The notes beneath the pieces were generated by a model. It was not told where the DNA came from. It was given only the letters and a program-made list of their open reading frames with translations, and searched no databases. Shown here in pieces: positions 53,370 through 63,928 of a stretch of 64,000 bases of DNA. The stretch comes from Streptomyces sp. NBC_01451. GTDB lineage: Bacteria; Actinomycetota; Actinomycetes; Streptomycetales; Streptomycetaceae. A program made the translations under genes and the position numbers. Numbering within the stretch: position 1 is the stretch's first letter; every line of letters begins with the position of its first letter. Location of the stretch: positions 1,674,001 to 1,738,000 of the forward strand of contig NZ_CP109479.1 in the NCBI RefSeq assembly GCF_036227485.1, read 5' to 3'.

Positions 53370-56216
53370 ATGAGCCAGTACGTCGTGTTTCTGCTGCTGG
53401 GCCTGGGGAGTGGGGCGGTGTTCGGCGCGCTCGCGCTGGCACTGGTGCTGACCTACCGCAGTTCCGGCGTGGTCAACTTCGCCACCGGGGCGATCGCGCT
53501 GTACAGCGCCTACACCTACGCGTTCCTGCGCCGGGGTGAGCTGCTGGTGCCGGTGCCGGGCCTGCCGACCACGGTCGGGCTCGGCGGACCGCTCGGGCTC
53601 TTCCCGGCGATGCTGATCTCGCTGGTGCTCGCCGCGGTGTTCGGGGTGGTGCTGTACGGGCTCGTCTTCCGGCAGCTGCGGGCCGCGCCGCCGGTGGCCA
53701 AGGCTGTCGCCTCGATCGGGGTGATGCTGGTGATCCAGTCCGTGATCGCCGCGCGGGTGGGCACCGCCCAGGTGTCGGTCAAGGCCATTCTTCCGAACGA
53801 CCCGGTGGACTGGGGCGGCTCGCGCATCCCCGGCGACCGGCTGTGGTTCGCGGGGGTCATCGTCGTACTGACGGTCGCGCTGGCGCTGGTGTTCCGGCTG
53901 ACCCGGTTCGGCCTCACGGCCAGGGCGGCGGCCGAATCGGAGAAGGGCACCCTGGTCAGCGGGCTGTCGCCGGAGCGGATCGCGGTGGCGAACTGGGCGC
54001 TGGGCTCGGCCATCGCCGGCCTGTCCGGCATTCTGATCGCGCCCATCGTGCCCCTGGTCCCGATCTCGTACACCCTGTTCATCGTGCCGGCCCTCGCCGC
54101 GGCCCTGGTCGGCAACTTCACCGCGCTGGTCCCCGCCGTGGGAGCCGGCCTGGTCATCGGGATGCTGCAGTCGGAACTGCAGTTCCTCCAGGGCAAGTGG
54201 TCATGGCTGCCTCAGACCGGCACGGCGCAACTGGTGCCGCTGGCCGTGATCCTGGCCTACCTCGTGGTCCGCGGACGGCCGCTGCCCACCCGTGGCTCCC
54301 TGGTCCAGCAGGCGTTGGGCCGCGCGCCGCGGCCCGACCGTGTCCTGGTCCCGGCCGTCGTGAGCACCGGCCTGGGTGTCGTCGTCCTCCTCACCACCCA
54401 CGGCAGCATCCGCGCCGCGGTCATCACCTCGCTGACCCTGGCGGTGATCTCACTGTCGTTGGTGGTCGTCACCGGGTTCGCCGGCCAGATCTCGCTGGCC
54501 CAGCTGACCCTGGCCGGCGTCGGCGCGTTCAGCCTCAGCAAGCTGAGTGCGGGGTGGGACATCCCCTTCCCGTTCGCCCCGCTGCTGGCCGCCGTGGCGG
54601 CGATGGTGATCGGTGTTGTGATCGGGCTTCCCGCCCTGCGGATCCGCGGCCTGCCCGCGGCGGTGGTGACGGTCGCGCTGGCGGTGGCGCTGGAGGCCTT
54701 CTGGTTCCGCAACACCGAACTCAACGGCGGCCTGGACGGCTCGCAGGTCCCCGCGCCGCGCCTGTTCGGGATCGACCTGGGCATCGGCGCCGGCGAGGAC
54801 TACCCGCGCATTCCGTTCGCGTTGCTGTGCCTGGTGGTGCTGCTGGGGGTCGCCCTGGGCGTCGGACGGCTGCGCCGCAGCCGGCTCGGGGCGGCGATGC
54901 TCGCCGTGCGCGCCAACGAGCGGTCGGCCGCCGCGGCGGGGATCGACGTCGCCCGTACGAAGATCACCGCCTTCGCGATCGGAGCGTTCGTCGCCGGGCT
55001 CGGGGGTGCTCTGCTGGGCTATCAGCAGACCGTCGCCGACGCCCAGATGTTCACCGCGATCGGCGGTCTGGGCTTGTTCGCCACCGCGTACCTGGCGGGT
55101 ATCACGGCCCTTTCGGGGGGCCTCGTGGCCGGTGTGATGGGGGCCGGAGGCCTGCTGCCCGTCCTGCTGGACCGGGCACTGTCCATGGGAGAGTGGTACG
55201 GCGTGATCATGGGCGTCGGCCTGATCCTCACCGTGATCACGAACCCTGAGGGCATCGTCGGCCCGGCGCACGAACTGATGCACAAGCTGCGAAACAGGCG
55301 TCGGCCCGCCCTCGACGCGGCCGACACCGCCGAATCTCTGGACGCCGAGATCCTCACCGAAACCGAAGCGGCACGGTCCGACCGCCCGCGCGTCCCCGAT
55401 CCGGGCGAAGTGGTGCTCTCGGTACGCGACATCGGGGTGCGCTACGGCGGTGTGGTGGCGGTCGACTCGGTCTCCTTCGACGTGCGCTCGGGTGAGATCG
55501 TCGGCGTGATCGGGCCGAACGGCGCGGGGAAGACCACCCTGCTCGACGCGATCAGCGGATACCACCGCAGCACGGGAACGGTCGAGTTCGACGGGCGGCC
55601 GATCTCGTCGCTGAAACCGCACCAACGGGGCCGGGCGGGCCTCGGACGCACCTTCCAGGGCATCGAGCTCTACGAGGATCTCAGCGTGGAGGAGAACGTG
55701 CTGGTCGGAGAGGCCGCGGCCCGGCACGGCGGCGACCACGTCGGCACCATGCAGGGTCTGGAGCTGCGGAACCGGTTGTTCGAGATGCTGCACCTGAGTG
55801 GATCCCGGTCCCAGCTGGCCCGTGAACTCTCCCAGGGCAGACGGCAGTTGGTGTCGATCGCGCGTGCCCTGGCCGGGCGTCCCCGGATGCTGCTCCTGGA
55901 CGAGCCGGCGGCCGGTCTGGACAGCACCGAGAGCCGGTGGCTGGGCGACCGTCTGCGTGCCGTCCGGGCCGATGGTGTGACGGTGCTGTTGATCGACCAC
56001 GACATGGGGTTGGTGCTCGACGTGTGCGACCGGATCGTCGTACTGGACATCGGGAAGGTGATCGCGGAGGGAACCCCCGCCGAGATCAAGGCCGATCCGC
56101 GGGTCGCCACCGCCTACCTGGGTGCGACCCATGCCGATGCGACCCATGCCGATGCGAGCCAAGGCGATACGAACCAAGTCGACACGGGCCAGGTGCGCGG
56201 GGAGGCCGTCAAGTGA
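53370..56216 (+). CDS. LivH-LivM-LivG fusion: two permeases and an ATPase
   Basis: A 948-residue single polypeptide for three usual subunits. Residues 1-300 are a LivH-type permease (YRSSGVVNFATGAIALY). Residues 330-640 are a LivM-type permease (GFAGQISLAQLTLAGVGAF, LRIRGLPAAVVTVALA, GALLGYQQ). Residues 680-925 are a LivG-type ATPase with Walker A GPNGAGKTT, signature LSQGRRQLV (a variant of LSGGQ) and Walker B MLLLDEPAAGLD. The linker near 645-675 is acidic and charged. The tail ends in pentapeptide repeats ATHAD-ATHAD-ASQGD-TNQVD encoded by a 15-bp tandem repeat. Its stop overlaps the next start. Confidence 0.93.
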   Translation: MSQYVVFLLLGLGSGAVFGALALALVLTYRSSGVVNFATGAIALYSAYTYAFLRRGELLVPVPGLPTTVGLGGPLGLFPAMLISLVLAAVFGVVLYGLVFRQLRAAPPVAKAVASIGVMLVIQSVIAARVGTAQVSVKAILPNDPVDWGGSRIPGDRLWFAGVIVVLTVALALVFRLTRFGLTARAAAESEKGTLVSGLSPERIAVANWALGSAIAGLSGILIAPIVPLVPISYTLFIVPALAAALVGNFTALVPAVGAGLVIGMLQSELQFLQGKWSWLPQTGTAQLVPLAVILAYLVVRGRPLPTRGSLVQQALGRAPRPDRVLVPAVVSTGLGVVVLLTTHGSIRAAVITSLTLAVISLSLVVVTGFAGQISLAQLTLAGVGAFSLSKLSAGWDIPFPFAPLLAAVAAMVIGVVIGLPALRIRGLPAAVVTVALAVALEAFWFRNTELNGGLDGSQVPAPRLFGIDLGIGAGEDYPRIPFALLCLVVLLGVALGVGRLRRSRLGAAMLAVRANERSAAAAGIDVARTKITAFAIGAFVAGLGGALLGYQQTVADAQMFTAIGGLGLFATAYLAGITALSGGLVAGVMGAGGLLPVLLDRALSMGEWYGVIMGVGLILTVITNPEGIVGPAHELMHKLRNRRRPALDAADTAESLDAEILTETEAARSDRPRVPDPGEVVLSVRDIGVRYGGVVAVDSVSFDVRSGEIVGVIGPNGAGKTTLLDAISGYHRSTGTVEFDGRPISSLKPHQRGRAGLGRTFQGIELYEDLSVEENVLVGEAAARHGGDHVGTMQGLELRNRLFEMLHLSGSRSQLARELSQGRRQLVSIARALAGRPRMLLLDEPAAGLDSTESRWLGDRLRAVRADGVTVLLIDHDMGLVLDVCDRIVVLDIGKVIAEGTPAEIKADPRVATAYLGATHADATHADASQGDTNQVDTGQVRGEAVK
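56124..56183 (+). repeat. Four 15-bp tandem repeats inside the transporter gene
   Basis: The unit GCGACCCATGCCGAT is exact in the first two copies and diverges in the third and fourth. It encodes the five-residue repeats at the C-terminus of the fusion protein. Copy number may vary between strains. Confidence 0.85.
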
Positions 56217-56944
56217 CCGGGCAGGAACTTCTGACGTGCGAGGGCGTGGACGCGGGCTACACCAGGGGACGGCCGGTGGTGCGCGGCTTCGGCCTGAAGC
56301 TGCTCCCCGGTGAGGTAACCGCGCTGCTCGGGCCCAACGGAGCCGGGAAGACCACCCTGCTGATGACGCTCGCGGGCCTGCTGCCGCGCCTGGGCGGATC
56401 GGTCGCTCTCGACGGCCGGCAGATCCGTGGCGGACAGGCCCGTGAGGTCGCCCGGAGGGGGCTGGTCCTCGTCCCCGACGACCGGTCGCTGTTCACCCAG
56501 CTGACCGTACGGGACAACCTGGTCCTCGCCCGGCGGCGTCACGGCAGCACCGTGGACGACGTGCTCGACTTCTTTCCGGCCCTGGGCAGACGTCTGAAGG
56601 TCGCGGCGGGCATGCTCTCCGGCGGGGAGCAGCAGATGCTCGCCCTGGGCCGGGCCATGATCCAGGACCCGCGGGTGCTGCTCGTCGACGAGCTCAGCAT
56701 GGGGCTGGCTCCGGTGATCGTCGAGGAGCTGCTGCCGATCGTCCGGCGGATCGCCGACGGTACCGGAGCGGCGGTCGTGCTCGTCGAGCAGCATGTCCGC
56801 CTCGCGCTGGAGGTGGCGGACCGGGCGGTGGTCCTGGTGCACGGCGAAACGGTGCTGAGCGGGCCCGCCGGGCGGCTCTCGGCGGATCCCGGACTGCTGG
56901 AACGGGCCTACCTCGGCGAGCAGGCGCCGGAGCCCGTTCCGTGA
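56213..56944 (+). CDS. LivF-type ABC transporter ATPase
   Basis: A 243-residue ATPase. Walker A is GPNGAGKTTLL near residue 41, the signature is LSGGEQQMLALGRAM, Walker B is VLLVDELSMGLAP (Glu follows Asp), and the switch histidine is in LVEQHVRLAL. It is the second ATPase of a heterodimer with the C-terminal domain of the fusion protein. GTG overlaps the previous stop (GTGA), with GGAGG 7 bases upstream. Confidence 0.93.
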   Translation: MTGQELLTCEGVDAGYTRGRPVVRGFGLKLLPGEVTALLGPNGAGKTTLLMTLAGLLPRLGGSVALDGRQIRGGQAREVARRGLVLVPDDRSLFTQLTVRDNLVLARRRHGSTVDDVLDFFPALGRRLKVAAGMLSGGEQQMLALGRAMIQDPRVLLVDELSMGLAPVIVEELLPIVRRIADGTGAAVVLVEQHVRLALEVADRAVVLVHGETVLSGPAGRLSADPGLLERAYLGEQAPEPVP

Positions 56945-57032
56945 CCGGGGCTCGGGTGGGCCCGGGATCCCACGGCAGCCGCCCGGCCATGGCCGCCGCC
57001 GTCCCACCGGTCGTGTCGGCGGCTGCGGCGGG

Positions 57033-57455
57033 TCAGCCGTCCCGCTGCGGCTGCTCGTCGTTCGCACGTGCCTTGGCCCGCTGCTCGTTGACGTAGTTGA
57101 TGTAGTTGTAGACCGTGAAACGGCTGACCCCGAGGGCGCTCGCCACGGTCTCGACCCCGTGCCGCACGGTGAAGGCGCCGCGCGCCTCAAGTATCCGTAC
57201 GGTCTCCTGTTTGGCCTTGCGGTCCAGTTCGGCCAGCGGCTTGCCGTGTCCACGCTCCAGGGCGGCCAGGATGTGATCGAGCGAGTCGGCGAGCTGCGGC
57301 AGGCGGACGGCGACCACGTCGGCGCCCTCCCAGGCGAGCACGACGTCGTCGGGACCGGCCTGCCCGGGCGCGACCATCTCGCCGCCCATGGCGTCGACCA
57401 GGGGTTTCACTGCCGCGACGAAGGCGGCGACGGGACCGTCCCCGGCGCCGGTCAC
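57033..57455 (-). CDS. Helix-turn-helix protein, DauR/YheO-like C-terminus
   Basis: A 140-residue protein. The C-terminal 45 residues (VRILEARGAFTVRHGVETVA and LGVSRFTVYNYINYVNE) match the HTH_22 type found at the end of YheO/DauR regulators. The N-terminal 90 residues (VKPLVDAMGGEM, VVLAWEGADVVAVRLPQLADS) resemble a shortened PAS-like part. GTG overlaps the stop of the thiamine-binding-like gene by 4 bases. It may regulate the convergent transporter. Confidence 0.82.
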   Translation of the reverse strand: MTGAGDGPVAAFVAAVKPLVDAMGGEMVAPGQAGPDDVVLAWEGADVVAVRLPQLADSLDHILAALERGHGKPLAELDRKAKQETVRILEARGAFTVRHGVETVASALGVSRFTVYNYINYVNEQRAKARANDEQPQRDG

Positions 57456-57715
57456 CGGCCGCCCTCCCCGTCGATCACGTTGACCTGGAGGGAGATCCGG
57501 GTCGCGCCGGCCTCCAGGGTCCTGCGCAGCAGCGCGTCCAGGGCGGTGAGCACGGTGTCGGCGCGACCCTCGGCGGTGTTGCCGAACGGGCCGACGTCCA
57601 CCGCGTCCAGCTCGGCCGCCTCGATGACCTCGCGGGCGACCAGCGCGTGCGCGGGTGCCTCGTCGAGATCGAAGGGCTCGGTCGTGAACTCCACTCGCAG
57701 TCGCACTGTGCCCAT
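57452..57715 (-). CDS. MTH1187/YkoF-type thiamine-binding-like protein
   Basis: An 87-residue ferredoxin-like protein: VRLRVEFTTEPFDLDEAPAH, then ELDAVDVGPFGNTAEG and ATRISLQVNVI. This pattern is that of the MTH1187/YkoF thiamine-binding family. The ligand in this organism is unproven. ATG at 57715 is used; a GTG three codons later is possible. It is the first gene of a two-gene unit with the helix-turn-helix protein. Confidence 0.78.
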   Translation of the reverse strand: MGTVRLRVEFTTEPFDLDEAPAHALVAREVIEAAELDAVDVGPFGNTAEGRADTVLTALDALLRRTLEAGATRISLQVNVIDGEGGR

Positions 57716-57845
57716 TCTTCCGTCAGGCCGTGTCCCAGCCACTTGTGTCCCAGCCGCTCGGACACGACCCTAACGGACTCCCCTGCGACATTCAGCAGGG
57801 TTGCGCGCCCACTCCGGAGAGCAGGCACCCCGTTCCTGAACCGAC

Positions 57846-58820
57846 CTACAGACGAAGGGAGTTCATCTTCAGGACAGGGTCGGGGGCGGTGTCGTGCGCA
57901 CCGGCGGCACGCCGTCGGCGGGCGAGGGACACGGCCAGTGCCGTCAGCGCGGCGAGCGTCGCGACACAGGCCGCCAGAGCGGGCAGCGGGGAAACGGCTC
58001 CGCCCGCCTGCCGTACGTAGGCGAGCATCTCGGAGTCGACATGCGTGCCCAGCAGATGGACGGCGGCCGACGCGCCCGACGCGGCCACGGCCACGGCGGT
58101 CACGGCCGGCGACCGGCCGAACCACAGCGCCGCGCCGGCCAGCAGGCACAGCGCGGAGAGGCCGAGCGAGGCGGCCAGTCCGTTCCTCGGGGCGTCGACC
58201 CAGTCGAGCGGGAAGTGGGCCGCGCCGCAGAGCAGGACGAGGACGGCGACAGCCCGGCGGAGCCACGGGACGTCCCGCCTGCCGGAGCCCGCCACAGCCG
58301 CCGTCGCCACGGCCGCAGCCTCGGCCCGGGGTGTGGTGTGCGCGGCCACGGGGTCCGCGTCACGGTCCTGTGCGTCGCCGATGCGGCCGATCAACTGCGC
58401 GAGGTCCTCGACGGGCCTGCCGGCGGCGGCCCGTACCGCCTGGGCCTCCGCGTGGGCGGAGTGCGGTGCCGCGTGCAGAAGGGCGACCAGGCGACCGACC
58501 TCGGCGACCGGCCGCTGCTCGGCGGCCGTCCGGATCGCATCGTCCATCCGGTCGGCGCTGTACGCCGGCGGGCCCAGCAGTTCCACGAGGCGCGAGACGT
58601 CCTCGACGGAGCGCGCCACCGCCGCGACCCGCAGGACCGTCGCCGCGGTCGGCAGCCCGTCGGGCGACTGCTCCAGGAGAGTGACGAGCTGGACGACATC
58701 GTCCAGGGGTCTGGCGACGACCACGGTGCGCACCAGGTCGTCCGTGCGTATGCGGGTCGCGGTACGGGTTTCGCCTGTTCCGGGGTTCTCCGGGCAGGCG
58801 GGGAATGGCTCGACGGCCAT
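57846..58820 (-). CDS. Membrane protein with four helical repeats
   Basis: A 324-residue protein. Its cytoplasmic N-terminal half has four copies of a roughly 35-residue repeat whose core reads RPLDDVVQLVTLLEQ, RSVEDVSRLVELLG, RPVAEVGRLVALLHA and RPVEDLAQLIGRIGD. The C-terminal half holds about four membrane helices (AVAVLVLLCGAAHFPLDW, ASLGLSALCLLAGAALWFG). I do not know a function. GAGG lies 6 bases before the ATG. Confidence 0.75.
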   Translation of the reverse strand: MAVEPFPACPENPGTGETRTATRIRTDDLVRTVVVARPLDDVVQLVTLLEQSPDGLPTAATVLRVAAVARSVEDVSRLVELLGPPAYSADRMDDAIRTAAEQRPVAEVGRLVALLHAAPHSAHAEAQAVRAAAGRPVEDLAQLIGRIGDAQDRDADPVAAHTTPRAEAAAVATAAVAGSGRRDVPWLRRAVAVLVLLCGAAHFPLDWVDAPRNGLAASLGLSALCLLAGAALWFGRSPAVTAVAVAASGASAAVHLLGTHVDSEMLAYVRQAGGAVSPLPALAACVATLAALTALAVSLARRRRAAGAHDTAPDPVLKMNSLRL

Positions 58821-58962
58821 GTTTGCCTCACAACTTCAGTGCACTGACGCACGGGAGACGTGCGCCCCGCTCATATGAACGTTGAACCCTGTGTAACCGC
58901 CCTCTTCCCACCCCGCCACTTGGGAGAGCCCTCTTGACAAGCCCTGAGACCCGACGGCAGTC

Positions 58963-58998
58963 TTCCATCAGACAGAAAATTACTTCCACCATACGGAA
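58963..58998. promoter_or_regulatory. Tandem IclR/AllR operator upstream of hyi
   Basis: TTCCATCAGACAGAA at 58963-58977 and TTCCACCATACGGAA at 58984-58998 are centred 21 bp apart. They lie 23-58 bases before the hyi start, downstream of a TTGACA at 58934-58939. Confidence 0.75.
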
Positions 58999-59020
58999 TT
59001 AAGGGGAGGCGCCGACGGCC

Positions 59021-59860
59021 ATGGGATTCCCAGAGCAGCGGTTCACCGTCAACCTGTCGATCCTCTTCACGGAACTCCCGCTCCTGGAGCGCCCGGCGGC
59101 GGCCCGGGCCGCCGGATTCACCGCGGTCGAGCTGTGGTGGCCGTGGCCCGACTCCCCCACCCCGGCCCGGTCCGAGCTGGACTCCCTGCGGGCCGCGATC
59201 AAGGACGCGGGCGTCCGCCTCACCGGCCTGAACTTCTACGCCGGACAGCTGCCGGGCCCGGACCGGGGCGCCCTGTCCGTGCCCGGGGCGGAGTCGGAGC
59301 GGTTCCGCGCCAACATCGAGGTGGCCGCGGGTCTGGCCGAGTCGCTCGGCTGCGGCGCGCTCAACGCGCTGTACGGCAACCGGATCGAGGGCGTGGACCC
59401 GGCGGAGCAGGACGCGCTGGCCCTGGAGAACCTGGTGCCGGCGGCCCGCGCCGCGCATCGCATCGGGGCGATCCTCCTCGTCGAGGCGCTCAACGGGCCG
59501 GAGTCACCCCGGTACCCGCTGGTGAGCGCCCCCGCCGCCGTGGAGATCGTCGACCGGGTCAACCTGGCGACCGGCCTCGACAACGCCCGCTTCCTGATGG
59601 ACCTCTACCACCTGTCCATGAACGGCGAGGACCTCCCCGCGGTGATCGACCGGTTCGCCGCGAGGACGGGCCACGTCCAGATCGCCGACAACCCCGGCCG
59701 CGGCGCCCCCGGCACCGGCACGCTCCCCCTCGCGGACCACCTCGACCGGCTGGGCAAGGCCGGTTACGAGGGCTGGGTGGGTCTGGAGTACAAGCCGGGC
59801 GACCGGCCCGGCGCCGAGGCGTTCGACTGGCTGCCGCGCGAAGCGCGCCCCGCCCCCTGA
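59021..59860 (+). CDS. hyi: Hydroxypyruvate isomerase
   Basis: A 279-residue TIM-barrel isomerase interconverting hydroxypyruvate and tartronate semialdehyde. FTVNLSILFTELPLLERPAAA opens the family, LLVEALNGPESPRYPL carries the first catalytic glutamate, and HVQIADNPGRGAPGTG and WVGLEYKPGD the metal ligands and second glutamate. GGGGAGG lies about 11 bases before the ATG. The tandem operator in its promoter places it under the IclR repressor. glxR follows after 54 bases. Confidence 0.93.
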   Translation: MGFPEQRFTVNLSILFTELPLLERPAAARAAGFTAVELWWPWPDSPTPARSELDSLRAAIKDAGVRLTGLNFYAGQLPGPDRGALSVPGAESERFRANIEVAAGLAESLGCGALNALYGNRIEGVDPAEQDALALENLVPAARAAHRIGAILLVEALNGPESPRYPLVSAPAAVEIVDRVNLATGLDNARFLMDLYHLSMNGEDLPAVIDRFAARTGHVQIADNPGRGAPGTGTLPLADHLDRLGKAGYEGWVGLEYKPGDRPGAEAFDWLPREARPAP

Positions 59861-59914
59861 CACCGCCCCGCCCCGTCCTCACCGAGCACCACAGCAGCAG
59901 AGAGGCGCCCCGTC

Positions 59915-60805
59915 ATGACCGATCTCCCCAAGGTCGCCTGGATAGGCCTCGGCATCATGGGCTCCCCCATGTCCGAGAACCTGATCAAGGCGGGTTACGA
60001 CGTCACCGGCTTCACCCTGGAACAGGACAAGCTCGACCGCCTCGTCGCCGCCGGCGGCACCGCGGCCGGTTCGATCGCCGACGCCGTGTGCGACGCCGAC
60101 GTCGTGATCACGATGGTGCCCGCGTCACCACAGGTCGAGGCCGTCGCGTACGGCCCCGGGGGCATCCTGGCGAACGTGCGGCCCGGCGCCCTGCTCATCG
60201 ACATGTCGTCGATCACCCCGCAAACGTCGGTGGACCTGGCGAAGGCGGCGGCCGAGAAGGGCGTCCGGGTGCTGGACGCGCCCGTGTCGGGCGGCGAGGC
60301 GGGCGCCGTCGAGGCCGTGCTGTCCATCATGGCCGGCGGCGAACAGGCCGACTTCGACAGCGCGAGGCCGCTCTTCGAGGCGCTCGGCAGGACCGTCGTG
60401 CTGTGCGGTCCGCACGGCTCCGGCCAGACGGTGAAGGCCGCGAACCAGCTGATCGTCGCCGTGAACATCGAGGCGTGCGCGGAGGCCGTGGTCTTCCTGG
60501 AGAAGTCGGGCGTGGACCTGACGGCGGCGCTCGAGGTGCTGGGCGGCGGGCTGGCCGGCTCGACCGTGCTGGCGCGCAAGAGGGACAACTTCCTGAACCG
60601 CGACTTCGCGCCGGGTTTCCGTGTCGACCTCCACCACAAGGACATGGGCATCGTGACGGAGGCGGCCCGCACGGTCGGCGCCGCGCTGCCCGTCGGCGCG
60701 GTGGTCGCCCAACTCGTCGCGTCCCTGCGGGCGCAGGGGGACGGCGGCCTGGACCACTCGGCCCTGCTGCGGGGCGTGGAACGCCTGTCGGGCGCCGAGG
60801 TCTGA
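59915..60805 (+). CDS. glxR: 2-Hydroxy-3-oxopropionate (tartronate semialdehyde) reductase
   Basis: A 296-residue beta-hydroxyacid dehydrogenase reducing tartronate semialdehyde to D-glycerate. The cofactor loop is GLGIMGSPM, the substrate loop DAPVSGGEAGA, and the catalytic lysine is in GSGQTVKAANQLIV. KDMGIV late in the protein is the usual C-terminal motif. It is the second gene after hyi, and its substrate is made by the convergent gcl gene product. Confidence 0.95.
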   Translation: MTDLPKVAWIGLGIMGSPMSENLIKAGYDVTGFTLEQDKLDRLVAAGGTAAGSIADAVCDADVVITMVPASPQVEAVAYGPGGILANVRPGALLIDMSSITPQTSVDLAKAAAEKGVRVLDAPVSGGEAGAVEAVLSIMAGGEQADFDSARPLFEALGRTVVLCGPHGSGQTVKAANQLIVAVNIEACAEAVVFLEKSGVDLTAALEVLGGGLAGSTVLARKRDNFLNRDFAPGFRVDLHHKDMGIVTEAARTVGAALPVGAVVAQLVASLRAQGDGGLDHSALLRGVERLSGAEV

Positions 60806-60960
60806 CGCCCCCGTTCCCTGCTTCGATCTTCCGGGCGGCGCCACCGCCGACAACTGTCCTGTCGCGCCCAGGCGTCGGCGCCGCCCGGAAACCTCAAATC
60901 CAGCTCTGAACTCGGCCCCGGGGGCTGCAACCACCCCCGGTTTCGGGCACATTGATGTCA

Positions 60961-61002
60961 GCACGGGGGAACAACGGGAACAACGCACGGGGGAACAACG
61001 GG
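60961..61002. repeat. 18-bp direct repeat, period 24
   Basis: GCACGGGGGAACAACGGG occurs at 60961-60978 and again at 60985-61002, with related GGGGAAACAAGG after it. It is a short degenerate tandem array in non-coding DNA. Confidence 0.7.
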
Positions 61003-61010
61003 GGAAACAA

Positions 61011-61038
61011 GGAGGGGGTGCCCACGGGCACCCCCTCC
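61011..61038. terminator. Terminator between glxR and gcl
   Basis: Arms 61011-61022 and 61027-61038 pair perfectly over 12 bp around a 4-base loop, followed by a pyrimidine-rich CTCCTTTCCTTCTC run. It fits a bidirectional terminator. Confidence 0.85.
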
Positions 61039-61105
61039 CTCCTTTCCTTCTCTCACCGCCCGCATCGCCCTCGGCGCCCCAGGCTCCCGCGGGATGCCCC
61101 GGGCG

Positions 61106-62890
<1,785 letters not shown>

Positions 62891-62963
62891 AGAGCAACTC
62901 CTCGGATTCGTGCTCCCGTCGCGCCCCGCGGAGAGAGAAAGCTTCCGTGACCTTGATATTTTT

Positions 62964-62999
62964 TTCCACATCGTGGAATTTGTTTTCTGCTATCTGGAA
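62964..62999. promoter_or_regulatory. Tandem IclR/AllR operator upstream of gcl
   Basis: TTCCACATCGTGGAA at 62964-62978 and TTCTGCTATCTGGAA at 62985-62999 are centred 21 bp apart, in an AT-rich patch 75-110 bases before the gcl start. Confidence 0.75.
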
Positions 63000-63101
63000 A
63001 CAATCTAAGTGGGCTCGCGAAGGCAGTCAAGAGACGGACAAGCGGGGGTTCCGTGGAGCACGATGGGGCTCTGACCCCGACGTCACGTAGTGGAGTTGGC
63101 C

Positions 63102-63851
63102 ATGGCCGAGAGCATGCCTGTGCGATGCCCGGCCTGCCTGCGCGAGCATCTGTACTCGGCACCGTCCTATCCGTGCGCGTGCGGGGCGCCGGTCAGACCG
63201 TCGCTCGACCCGCGGGCGACCGCCACGGCCGTCACCCACCGCGTCTGGGACGAGCAGTGGGTCACCGTGTGCTGCACGGCCTGCGGTCGCGGGGACCAGT
63301 GGCCGCACCCCGAACTGGGCTGCCCCTGCGGCACGGTGCTGCGCATCCCGGTGACACGGCCGGTCCCGGACACCCGGCCGGCAGGTCCACGGACGAAGGA
63401 CGCCCAGCCCCCGCCCGGCGCCGCCAAACTCCCCGGCACCCTTCGCGCCCCCCGCCCCTCCGCCCGCCCCCGGCGCGCCTTCCAGCCCGTCACCATCCGC
63501 ACCGCACGCGACGCCGTCACCGCCGCCGCCCTCTACCTGCGCTGGCTCGGCTACCAGGACATCCGCCGCGCGGACCAGCGGCCCCCGTCCGGCGTGGGGC
63601 TCGCCGCCCGCGGAGTCCTGGCACAGGTCGACCCCACGGTGAGCCCGGCGTCCCTGCGGGACATCGAGTGCCTGTGGCTGACGGCCATGACGGAGTCCTC
63701 GGACTGCGTCTACTTCTCCCTCGCCGGGTACGAGGACGAGGCCCGCGCCGGCGCCGAGAACCTCGGCGTCCCCCTGTTCGTCCTCGACCTCACCGGTACC
63801 CCGCAGCCGGTCAACAGCCCGGCCGACGACCTGGACGCCACCGGGGTCTGA
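63102..63851 (+). CDS. Zinc-ribbon protein with inactive-looking Mrr-type nuclease domain
   Basis: A 249-residue protein. The first 85 residues hold two zinc-ribbon-like units (CPACLREH...CACGAP and CTACGRGD...CPCGTV). After a proline-rich linker, residues 135-245 resemble an Mrr-type restriction endonuclease fold: AALYLRWLGYQDIRRAD, GVLAQVDPTVSP and VYFSLAGYEDEARAGAENLG. Where active members have QxK, this one reads AQVD, so the catalytic lysine is absent. ATG at 63102 has GGAG 6 bases upstream. It may bind DNA without cutting. Confidence 0.72.
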   Translation: MAESMPVRCPACLREHLYSAPSYPCACGAPVRPSLDPRATATAVTHRVWDEQWVTVCCTACGRGDQWPHPELGCPCGTVLRIPVTRPVPDTRPAGPRTKDAQPPPGAAKLPGTLRAPRPSARPRRAFQPVTIRTARDAVTAAALYLRWLGYQDIRRADQRPPSGVGLAARGVLAQVDPTVSPASLRDIECLWLTAMTESSDCVYFSLAGYEDEARAGAENLGVPLFVLDLTGTPQPVNSPADDLDATGV

Positions 63852-63928
63852 GGCCCCCGGGCCCCGACAGCCTTCCGCCGACCGGATATCCGGGTGCCCC
63901 GAGCGTGCCCCCGCCGGATACTCGGCGG

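Larger units (their letters stand above)
60806..61105. other. Convergent intergenic region with repeats and hairpins
   Basis: These 300 bases hold a 12-bp inverted repeat (60831-60842 with 60877-60888, loop 34), two copies of an 18-bp direct repeat and the gcl/glxR terminator. No gene is seen. Confidence 0.6.

Noticed and set aside
56975..57026. 9-bp inverted repeat after the LivF gene
   Set aside because: The loop of 34 bases is too long for a convincing terminator and the arms are simple GC-rich sequence.
58934..58939. TTGACA upstream of hyi as a full promoter
   Set aside because: No acceptable -10 was found 16-19 bases downstream, so I list only the operators.
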